Both the position numbers and the translations under genes were made by a program. Positions 56,875 through 64,000 of a DNA stretch of 64,000 nucleotides are shown here, piece after piece (position 1 is the first letter of the stretch; every line of letters starts with the position of its first letter). The notes under the pieces are model-generated. The model did not search any database. It was not told the origin of the DNA and saw only the letters and a list, made by a program, of their open reading frames with translations. The stretch comes from CAVVIH01 sp963748295 (GTDB lineage: Bacteria > Acidobacteriota > Vicinamibacteria > Vicinamibacterales > 2-12-FULL-66-21), in the NCBI GenBank assembly GCA_963748295.1, contig CAVVIH010000006.1:1674001-1738000 (forward strand), read 5' to 3'.

Positions 56875-57237
56875 GGAAGTCAGCGGACGTCGTGCACTGG
56901 GGTTTCACTTCCCTCAGGCCTCGACGCGGGGGAGTTGCAGGTATCAACGGTGGCGCGCCCCCGCCAATTCCATTCTCTAAACCGCTCACAACAAAGGGCT
57001 TGCTGGCATCGCTGGCGGGGACGCGATTTGAACCCCGGTCTGGCCCTCTGTCGTTGTGAAGCACCGTCGCGCCAGGAACCCTCGAGTTCGAATCCCTGCT
57101 TGCCAGCCAATCTCGCTCAAGTCACGTCTCGCTCGATTGGCAATCACGTTGAGTGTCCTGCGGAACTTCGCGCGAACCGCCGGCGTAGATTGCTAGCATT
57201 GTATGTTTTCTTCCACGCATCGGGGCCGCGCTAACTG
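56875..57237. other. intergenic stretch holding a tRNA-like palindromic element
   Basis: No protein gene is supported in these 363 bases. The open frames seen on both strands across 56.9-57.2 kb read through the element at 57011-57109 and have no family character. The last 60 bases, AT-richer, should hold the promoter of the PadR gene (TGCTAGCATTGTATGTT around 57190-57206 is a candidate -10/operator zone). Confidence 0.4.
57011..57109. repeat. palindromic element with tRNA-3'-end-like termini on both strands
   Basis: GCTGGC at 57011 and GCCAGC at 57102 are inverted ends. Read on the plus strand, the right part has TTCGAAT, five bases, seven bases, G and CCA, the spacing of a tRNA T-loop to its 3' end. 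Read on the minus strand, the left part has TTCAAAT with the same spacing. The T-stems do not pair properly and no D-arm or anticodon arm is seen, so this is not called a tRNA. Confidence 0.4.
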
Positions 57238-57567
57238 ATGCGCGATACCCTCGGCGAGTTCGAGCAGATGGTCCTGCTCGCCATCCTCCATCTCGGCGAG
57301 GACGTCTATGGCGTCCCGATCGTCGACGAAATCGCGCGGCGCACCGGTCGCGAAGTCGCTCCAGCCGCGGTGTACGTCACGCTTCGCCGTCTGGAAGAGA
57401 AGGGTATGCTGGCGTCGTGGATGGGTGAGTCCACCGGTGAGCGTGGCGGCAAAGCTCGACGGTACGTGAGAGTGACTCGAGCCGGGCTCGAGAGTTTGCG
57501 CGCGTCACGAAAAGCGCTCGACAGCATGTGGCGCGGCCTCGACATCGATTTGCGAGGTGCGCGATGA
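57238..57567 (+). CDS. PadR-family transcriptional regulator
   Basis: A 109-residue winged-helix regulator. The N-terminal helix EFEQMVLLAILHLGEDVYGV, the recognition helix region VAPAAVYVTLRRLEEKGMLA and the wing GKARRYVRVTRAGLESLRAS are typical PadR features. The short C-terminal helix fits the dimerising subclass 2. Its TGA overlaps the ATG of the ADOP permease gene (ATGA), so it is almost certainly that permease's local regulator. The ligand is unknown. Confidence 0.9.
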   Translation: MRDTLGEFEQMVLLAILHLGEDVYGVPIVDEIARRTGREVAPAAVYVTLRRLEEKGMLASWMGESTGERGGKARRYVRVTRAGLESLRASRKALDSMWRGLDIDLRGAR

Positions 57568-60250
57568 CGCCACCCGCGAGCGGGGGCCGGTTCAATCCCC
57601 CGCGCGTCGCGCGAGCGGTCGTCGAGCGCGTACTGCCGGCCGATGTCCGTGAATCGATCGCCGGTGATCTGGACGAATTCTTTCAGCGCGATTGCCGCAC
57701 GCACGGTCCTGGCCGCGCGCGGCTGCGATATTGGAGACATGCGACCGCGTTGACGATCCGTTTCGCGATCGAGCGCGGCCGGGACTGGCGCACACAACTT
57801 ATGCACACACGAATGTCGTGGATGGACCTGAAACTCGGCCTGCGGATGCTGGTGAAGTATCCAGGATTGACGATTGCCGGCGGGCTGGCGATCGCGATTG
57901 CGATCGGTCTTGGCGCCGGATGGTACAACGTCTCCCGCGATTTCTTTCGTCCAACCATTCCGCTCCCCGAAGGCGACCGCATCGTCGAGATCGAAATGCG
58001 CAATCCGCGCATCGTCGGTGATGAGCGGCGGTTGCTGCACGACTTCATGATCTGGCGACAGGAGCTCAAATCGGTGGAAGAGCTCGGCGCGTATCGCACA
58101 CTCGAGCGATTGCTGTCGGTGGGGCGGGCGAATCCCGAACCGGTGACGGTGGCCGAGATTTCGGCATCGGCCTTTCAACTCGTGCGCGTACCTCCGATTC
58201 TCGGCCGTCCCTTAATCGAAGCCGACGAAGCCCCGGGTGCACCAGGCGTGGTCGTGCTCGGTTATCACGTCTGGCAACAGCGATTCGGCGGAGGCGCTGA
58301 TGTGATTGGGCAGAACGTTCAACTCGGACGCGCGACGAGCACGGTCGTAGGTGTGATGCCGGAAGGCTTCGCGTTTCCGATCAACCATCGCATGTGGGTA
58401 CCGTTGCCACTTCGACCCAGTGGTTATGCGCCTCTCGAAGGTGCACCGGTGCGAATCTTCGGCCGAATCGCGAAAGGCGCAACGCAGGAGCACGCCAACG
58501 ATGAAGTCACCGCCATCACCGACCGCGTGCGCGCATCTTCGCCGCACACACACGAGCACCTGCGGCCGCGCGTGCTTGCGTATGGGGGTGAAGCACCTGG
58601 CGACCGCGCGTCGATCATCGAACTCGTCGTCCGCCATGGTCCCATCCTGCTCGTGCTCTTCGTCGCGTGCATGAACGTCGCGACGCTGATTTACGCGAGA
58701 ACGGCGACACGCGAATGGGAGATCGCATTGCGCTGCGGGCTTGGTGCGAACCGCATGCGCATCATCACGCAACTGTTCATCGAGGCGCTGGTTCTTGCCG
58801 GCGTCTCGGCGGCGATTGGTGTGGCCGCGGCGCATTGGGCCGTGACGTGGGGCGTGACGGCGTACTACTCGAGCCTGAGCGGCGGCGCGCCGTTCTGGAT
58901 CGAACCGGGATTGAAGCCGGCGACGATCGTTTATGCGATCGTCCTCGCCATCACCGGTGCGGCGATCCTCGGCGTGCTGCCCGCGATCAAAGCCACCGGC
59001 ATCAACGTGCAGGCGCAACTCCGTAACCTTGCCGCGGGATCAACGCTGCGCTTTGGCGGCGTGTGGACCACGGCGATGATCGCGCAGGTCGCGGTGACCG
59101 TGATTTGTATCCCGCCGGCCATGGGCATCGGGGAAGAAGCCTGGCGCGATCGCCGAATCCGGGCGCAATTTCCCGGACATGAGTACCTCGCCGTGCGCAT
59201 AGGTCTCGATCAAGACATGGCGGCCGGCGAATCGGACGCCGAATTCGCCGTGCGAGCGAATAACACGTACGCCGAGCTCGAACGGCGACTCGCGCAGGAA
59301 GCCGGCGTCACCGCGGTCACGTTCGCCGAACAGCTTCCAGGCATGTATGGCGAAGTACGTCGGGGGGAATTCGACGCGGCGGCAGGATCTGAACCGATTC
59401 CGATACCCAATCTGTGGACCTCGACGGTCGCGCCCACGTTCTTCGCCGCTTTCGATCGCCCGATCGTGGCCGGACGCGGCTTCACTGAGGGCGATGTTGT
59501 CGGCCGGCGCGCGAAACGTGATCGTGAATGAAGCGTTCGCGCGGCGTTTCATGAATGGCGCGAGTCCCGTGGGCCGTCGCGTTCGATACGCGATCGCGGA
59601 CGCGGCGGCGCCCGAGGAGTGGCTGGAAATCGTCGGCGTGGTGCGCGACATCGGGACGTCGCCCACGGATCTGGGTGAAGCGCCGTTCGTATTTCACGCG
59701 GCGCGGCCGCGCACGATGTCGCCGCTGACCATGGGCATCCGTGTCGGCACCGATCCCTCGACCTTCTCCGAGCGCGTTCGCGCCATTGCGTCGACCGTTG
59801 ATCCGGGCTTGCGGCTCGAAGAGATGCGGCGGCTCGATGATTGGACGTGGCGTATCGACCTGCCGGCGATGGTCTCGGCGTCGGCGCTCGCCGGTGTTGT
59901 GGCGCTTGGGCTGTTTCTGTCTGCGGCGGGAATCTTCTCGCTGATGTCGGTGACAGTGGCGCGGCGGACACGCGAGATTGGGTTGCGGTCGGCCCTCGGC
60001 GCCAGTACCCGGGCGGCTGCTCGTGGGGATCTTCTCGCGCGCCGTTCTCCTCGTCGGCGGCGGCATCGTTGCCGGAAATCTCTTCATCCTGGTCGTCGTG
60101 GCGATGGGTGGCGAGGCGGGGATGTCGTTCGTGCTGAACGCCCTGATGCGAACATCGGCGGTGATGCTCGTCGTTGGATTGCTCGCGTGTGTTGAACCCG
60201 CACGCCGGGCGCTGACGATCGATCCCACGACAGCGCTACGAGACGGGTAA
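57564..60250 (+). CDS. ADOP-type ABC transporter permease, PadR-linked (frameshifts near 59505 and 60015)
   Basis: About 895 residues after joining. An N-terminal cytoplasmic extension of about 90 residues (VLPADVRESIAGDLDEFFQR) is typical of PadR-associated ADOP proteins. It is followed by MDLKLGLRMLVKYPGLTIAG, a first FtsX unit with a MacB-like domain (FQLVRVPPILGRPLIEADEA), and a second unit that continues in two other frames (VNEAFARRFMNGASPVGRR; then LFILVVVAMGGEAGMSFV). It ends RRALTIDPTTALRDG. No ATPase gene is nearby. It converges on the next ADOP gene, 50 bases away. Cargo unknown. Confidence 0.85.
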
Positions 60251-60300
60251 GTGTCTCAACTGAAACTCGTCGCTCTCATCGTTCCCGACTATGATTCGAC

Positions 60301-62901
60301 TCACTCCTGACGAAGCGCGAGGAGGGGATCAATCCGCGTGGCTCGACGTGCCGGCAGGTAGGTCGCCAAGAGCGACAAGAGACCAAGTGCCCCCACGACA
60401 CCTGCGTACGTCACCACGTCGTGTGGCTGCACCTGAAATAGCATGCCGCTGACGAGGCGCGTGGATGCGATGGCGCCAAGCACGCCTGCGGTGAGCCCGA
60501 TGGCGGTGATCTTCAATCCGCGGCTGAGCATCAGCCACAAGACGCTGCGCGCGCCTGCACCGAGCGCCATCCGCACGGCGATTTCCTTCGAGCGCTGCCC
60601 GGCCACGAACGCCATCACACCATACACACCCGCCATCGCGAGGGACAGCGCAACGGCGCCGAAGAGACTCAACAGCCAGGCCCGAAACTTCGGCGTCGCG
60701 ACGTGCTCTGCCAGAAGCGCGTTCAGTGTCGTGAGACGCACCGAGACCTCGGACGATCGCTCGTGGGCCTTCCGCTGGATCGATGGGCCAAGCGGGGCCG
60801 GATCCATCGCCGTTCTCACGACCACAAATAGCGTCGCGCCGTTGTAGAAGTGTTGCTGGTACGGCATATAGATTTCCGGCTGCGGTTCTCGAGCCGGGCC
60901 GTACTGCCGCACGTCGCCGACCACGCCGACGATCGTCATCGGATCCATCGAATCGTATCCAGCAATAATGACGCGACCGATCGGATCGCGCTCGCGAAAC
61001 GCGGCCCGCGCCAGCGCCTGGTTGATGATCACGACCTGGGGACGGCCGCCTCGGTCGCCATCGTGAAAGTCTCGCCCTTGGCGGATTGGGATCCCGAGCG
61101 CCGCGAACGTGCCGGGCGCGATGACGTTCATCGCGGCGGGACGCGCCGCGCTCAGCGCCGACTCCTTTGGCATCCGATCGACCCAATAGCCGCTATCGGA
61201 TTCGACGTTTCCCGGCGGTCCCATCATGGCGCCGGCGGCCACGACCCCCGGCAGCTGCGAGATATCGCCGAGCACGCCTTCGAAGAACGCACGGCTGACG
61301 CTCCAGTCCGAACCGTTTGGCCGCGCCGTTGCCTGCATCAGGAGCACGTTGGCCGGCTGAAATCCGAGTGGGGCCTGCTGGAGGGCGATGAGACTTCTGA
61401 CGAGCAGCGCGCCGGTCGCGACGAGGACGACCGCCAGCGCGATTTCGGCAACAACGAGTCCCTCGCGCGTGCGGCTCCGCCCGCCGCCCGAGATTCGGCC
61501 GGTGCTGAGGCGCAGCGGCTCATTCACGTCCGCGCGGGCTGCCTGCAGCGCCGGGGGCAGTCCGAACAGAAAGCTGACGAGCGCGCAGAGGGCCAGCGTG
61601 AACAGGAGCACGCTGCCATTGACCGCGACCTCGTCGAGACGAGGTACATCGGGCGGCGAGAAAGCCACCAGTGTTCTGGTGCCCCAGATCGCAATCAGTA
61701 CGCCGATCGTCCCGGCGGCAACCGCCTGAACGGACGCCTCGACCAGCATCTGCTTCACGATCCGCGAGCGGCTGGCGCCCAGCGCCGCGCGAACTGCCAT
61801 TTCCGGAATGCGTGCCGTGGCCTTGGCCAGCAGTAGCGTAGCCATCGTCGCGCAGGCGATCAGGAGAACAAGGGCGACCGCGCCAAGCAGGAGGTACAGC
61901 ATGGACTCGACATCGCCGACCATCTCGCGCTGGAGAGGCGTCACGATGACGCGCATATTCTTGTTCGTGTCTGGATACTGCTCTCCCAGACGCTCCGAAA
62001 TTCCTGTCATTTCGGTGTGTGCCTGTTCGACGCTGACGTCTGCCTTCAATCGGGCAATTGCGCGAAAGTTGTTGCCGCGCCGGGGAAGTTGAGCCCGGCT
62101 GCCAACCGCGGTGAACCAGACGTCGGTGGCCACCGGAAAGTCGAATGCCGGTGGCATCACGCCGACGATGCTTACGGATCGATTGCCTAGCCGCAGGGTG
62201 CGTCCAAGCCCACGTGCGGGTTCGCCGAACTGCTGCCGGGCGTAGCGGTCGCTGATCATCGCCGCCCCCGCGCCGCCCTCCTTGGCCTCCTCGCGGCTGA
62301 ACGACCGTCCCACAGAGGGCTGTCCCGCCAAGACGCGGAAGAACTCTTCGGTTACCGTCGTCACGACGGCGTACTCAGCGACGGAACCAGCCATGACCGA
62401 AGTTCGCCCCGAGGTGTAGTACGCCATCGAGTCGAACGAGGCACTCTGCGCCTGCCAGTCCAGGAAGTCCGGCACCGACACTTGTCTCGACCGTTCGCCC
62501 GCGGCATTGCCACTGGTCGAGAGGTAGGTCAGCGTGACGATCCGGTCCGGATCCGCGTATGGCAGCGGGTTGAGAAGCACCGCATGCACGACACTGAACA
62601 CGGCGGTGTTCGCCCCGATCCCGAGCGCCATGACGAGAATGCCCACGATGGTGGCCCCACGAGTCCGGCGCATCGCGCGCAATGCGTAGCGGACATCCTG
62701 GCGCGTCTCGTCCAGTCGTCGCGATACCCAAATCGCGCGCGTGTCCTCTTTCACGAGCGCAACGTTGCCAAACTTGAGCATCGCCTGACGGCGTGCCTCC
62801 TCGGGCGCCATTCCCGCGTCGATGTTGTCCTGAGTTTGGCGCTCGATGTGATCCTTGATGTCCTCGTCGACACCATCCAGCGCTCGTTTGTCGCGAGTCA
62901 T
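60301..62901 (-). CDS. ADOP-type ABC transporter permease, PadR-linked (intact)
   Basis: An 866-residue permease in one frame. I start it at MTRDKRALDGVDEDIKDHIE, because the further upstream frame runs into the PadR gene. The N-terminal extension contains the EEARRQAMLKFGNVALVKED motif found before many ADOP proteins. Then DVRYALRAMRRTRGATIVGI and two MacB-like/FtsX units follow (ALGIGANTAVFSVVHAVLLN, EMAVRAALGASRSRIVKQML, KEIAVRMALGAGARSVLWLM), ending RRATRIDPLLALRQE. Its gene lies six bases after the PadR stop codon. The ATPase partner must be encoded elsewhere; substrate unknown. Confidence 0.92.
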   Translation of the reverse strand: MTRDKRALDGVDEDIKDHIERQTQDNIDAGMAPEEARRQAMLKFGNVALVKEDTRAIWVSRRLDETRQDVRYALRAMRRTRGATIVGILVMALGIGANTAVFSVVHAVLLNPLPYADPDRIVTLTYLSTSGNAAGERSRQVSVPDFLDWQAQSASFDSMAYYTSGRTSVMAGSVAEYAVVTTVTEEFFRVLAGQPSVGRSFSREEAKEGGAGAAMISDRYARQQFGEPARGLGRTLRLGNRSVSIVGVMPPAFDFPVATDVWFTAVGSRAQLPRRGNNFRAIARLKADVSVEQAHTEMTGISERLGEQYPDTNKNMRVIVTPLQREMVGDVESMLYLLLGAVALVLLIACATMATLLLAKATARIPEMAVRAALGASRSRIVKQMLVEASVQAVAAGTIGVLIAIWGTRTLVAFSPPDVPRLDEVAVNGSVLLFTLALCALVSFLFGLPPALQAARADVNEPLRLSTGRISGGGRSRTREGLVVAEIALAVVLVATGALLVRSLIALQQAPLGFQPANVLLMQATARPNGSDWSVSRAFFEGVLGDISQLPGVVAAGAMMGPPGNVESDSGYWVDRMPKESALSAARPAAMNVIAPGTFAALGIPIRQGRDFHDGDRGGRPQVVIINQALARAAFRERDPIGRVIIAGYDSMDPMTIVGVVGDVRQYGPAREPQPEIYMPYQQHFYNGATLFVVVRTAMDPAPLGPSIQRKAHERSSEVSVRLTTLNALLAEHVATPKFRAWLLSLFGAVALSLAMAGVYGVMAFVAGQRSKEIAVRMALGAGARSVLWLMLSRGLKITAIGLTAGVLGAIASTRLVSGMLFQVQPHDVVTYAGVVGALGLLSLLATYLPARRATRIDPLLALRQE

Positions 62902-62906
62902 CGTCC

Positions 62907-63260
62907 TCACTCCTGGGCTGCGGGGCGGAGGATACGGGCTATGGCGCCAGAAAGCGTGTCCCGCCGGCTGGTCTCGATGGCGAGTTGTTTGCGGCCTTTG
63001 GGGGTCAGGCAATAGAACTTGGCGCGCCGGTTGTTGTCCGACGTGCCGTCGTCGAATGCAATCCACCCTCGCTTGATCAGACGGTGCAACGCCGGGTACA
63101 GCGATCCTTGCTCAACCTGCAGCACGTCCTCTGATCCACGCTCGATGGCTTTGGCAATCGCATGTCCGTGAGCCGGTCCAAGCCGGAGCGTTCGAAGGAT
63201 CAGGAGGTCCAGCGTGCCCTGCAGCAGCTCGATCCGGTCGTGCTCCCGTTTAGTAGACAT
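62907..63260 (-). CDS. PadR-family transcriptional regulator
   Basis: A 117-residue PadR protein: ELLQGTLDLLILRTLRLGPA for the first helices, VEQGSLYPALHRLIKRGWIA for the recognition helix, RRAKFYCLTPKGRKQLAIET for the wing. The short alpha-helical tail (DTLSGAIARIL) is the dimer helix. It immediately precedes the ADOP permease gene it should control, and its own promoter contains an inverted repeat suited for autoregulation. Inducer unknown. Confidence 0.93.
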   Translation of the reverse strand: MSTKREHDRIELLQGTLDLLILRTLRLGPAHGHAIAKAIERGSEDVLQVEQGSLYPALHRLIKRGWIAFDDGTSDNNRRAKFYCLTPKGRKQLAIETSRRDTLSGAIARILRPAAQE

Positions 63261-63300
63261 GCTAGGTGTCGACGGTATGCTCCTCCACCTAGAATGTCAA
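63261..63300 (-). promoter_or_regulatory. PadR/ADOP operon promoter with overlapping inverted repeat
   Basis: On the minus strand, TTGACA (63300-63295) and TACCGT (63277-63272) are 17 bases apart, 11 bases before the PadR ATG, so the transcript has almost no leader. CTAGGTG (63262-63268) and CACCTAG (63286-63292) are exact inverted repeats flanking the -10, a likely PadR operator. Confidence 0.6.
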
Positions 63301-63477
63301 GGCGAGTCATCGATGGTGAGTCATCAATGGCACAAGCCAGGCTCTGAGCGTCGGGAGCGCGGCCCGGTGGCGGCCGTGGTGGTATCAGCGCGCCTCACGG
63401 AAGTGCGTAGCGCGGGCGAATGTCAGGGTCGCTCAGTGCGGAGCCTCGGTGCATGTGAGATCGCGCAGCCCTGCGTA

Positions 63478-64000
63478 TCAGTCGAATTGAATGATCTGGC
63501 CGATGGTCGCCGGCCCGTACACCCGCGTATCGAGCGTCTCGCCCGCCGGATTGAGGAGGACGAGCGTGCCTCCGTTACTCAAGAGCGCCATCGGCCGGCC
63601 CAGCCGCTTCACGATCGCAACTTGCCCGGGCGCCACCGAGCCGTCAATGTTATCGAGCACCCAAAACCCCTGACCGTTGCCGATGCGCCACGCGGCCAAT
63701 GTCACGACAGAAGGCCCGAGATTTCTCAGGTGGACCTCTTCGGTTTGTGTTTGATCGCCCTCAGGGAAGGGCTGAGTCGCCACGATCCGAAGAGTCCCGG
63801 CCGGTGCAACCTCGTCCAGCGCGAGCGGAGTGGAGCGGCTGGTGCCCCCGGCACTGGCCGTGATCGCGTAGGTGCCGGCCGTCGCTCCAAACAGGAGCGC
63901 GACCGTTGCCGAAGCGACGGTTTGCCCAGGCGCGACTGTGATGGTCGGCGGAAGACCAAGGCTGGCCGGCTGGCCGGCGAGCACTGGCCGACAGGTCCAC
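63478..64000 (-). CDS. lamin-tail-domain-containing secreted protein, C-terminal part (runs off right edge)
   Basis: The frame is open to the window edge, so only the last 174 or so residues are seen. An Ig-like segment with VAPGQTVASATVALLFGATA and GTYAITASAGG comes first. It is followed by an LTD-like domain: EEVHLRNLGPSVVTLAAWRI, GFWVLDN, VAPGQVAIVKRLGRP, SNGGTLVLLNPAGETLDTRV. Such domains occur on extracellular nucleases, proteases and surface proteins as binding modules. The catalytic part, if any, lies outside the window. Confidence 0.7.
   Translation of the reverse strand, partial: WTCRPVLAGQPASLGLPPTITVAPGQTVASATVALLFGATAGTYAITASAGGTSRSTPLALDEVAPAGTLRIVATQPFPEGDQTQTEEVHLRNLGPSVVTLAAWRIGNGQGFWVLDNIDGSVAPGQVAIVKRLGRPMALLSNGGTLVLLNPAGETLDTRVYGPATIGQIIQFD

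Noticed and set aside
57000..57115. tRNA gene on either strand
   Set aside because: T-loop and 3'-end spacing fit, but the T-stems do not pair and no anticodon or D-arm could be drawn, so it is kept only as a tRNA-like element.
62902..63066. Upstream start for the ADOP permease at 60301-62901
   Set aside because: The extra 55 residues are antisense-like and lie within the PadR gene; the ATG at 62901 begins the known N-terminal extension.

Overview
The window looks like a chromosomal segment of a high-GC Acidobacteriota genome, possibly class Vicinamibacteria. This is inferred from gene content: four large MacB/FtsX-type permeases of the acidobacterial 'orphan duplicated permease' (ADOP) kind, two of them next to PadR regulators; a Hanks-type kinase with a PD40 beta-propeller; and dense short operons. 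No rRNA, convincing tRNA, IS element, prophage or CRISPR array was found.

Layout. 1-5.3 kb: end of an alpha/beta hydrolase, then a minus-strand operon (BamA/D15-type outer-membrane protein, DUF4390, NtrY-like kinase, NtrX-like sigma-54 regulator). 5.4-8.6 kb: TMEM175-type channel and PD40 Ser/Thr kinase. 8.6-12.2 kb: a compact minus-strand module (isoprenyl transferase, DUF2334 deacetylase, methyltransferase, GT2, small kinase) that looks like a polyprenol-linked glycan pathway. 12.2-17.7 kb: secreted protein and two divergent ADOP permeases. 17.8-18.8 kb: DUF481 protein. 19.1-25.2 kb: a nitrate-type respiratory operon (NarK porter fused to a b-type membrane domain and a Zn ribbon, molybdopterin reductase, 4Fe-4S protein, Tat-type Rieske protein, small membrane protein). 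25.2-29.0 kb: PAP2 enzyme, secreted protein, ArnT/PMT-like glycosyltransferase. 29-36 kb: ankyrin protein, SDR-SRPBCC fusion, aldo/keto reductase, VOC protein, Cys/Met-metabolism PLP enzyme. 36-41.7 kb: formylglycine-generating enzyme, a HAD protein lacking its catalytic half, the sulfatase the first enzyme should activate, and an MltF-like transglycosylase. 41.8-46.9 kb: hybrid histidine kinase, SulP permease and porin. 47-51.3 kb: serine hydrolase, NTF2-like protein, Ser/Thr kinase with TPRs, small Zn protein. 51.7-55.7 kb: secreted copper-radical-oxidase-like protein with a duplicated Ig-LamG module. 55.7-63.5 kb: Tat-exported HisC-like aminotransferase and two PadR/ADOP pairs. A lamin-tail-domain protein runs off the right edge.

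Many otherwise conserved genes are split by single-base indels (roughly thirty sites). An exact 930-bp repeat at 53.5-55.7 kb, whose two copies differ only by two inserted bases, supports most of these being sequence errors rather than decay. I therefore merged the pieces into single genes. The best candidate for an unusual system is the NarK-fusion/molybdopterin/Rieske operon; the polyprenol-glycan module and the duplicated radical oxidase come next.
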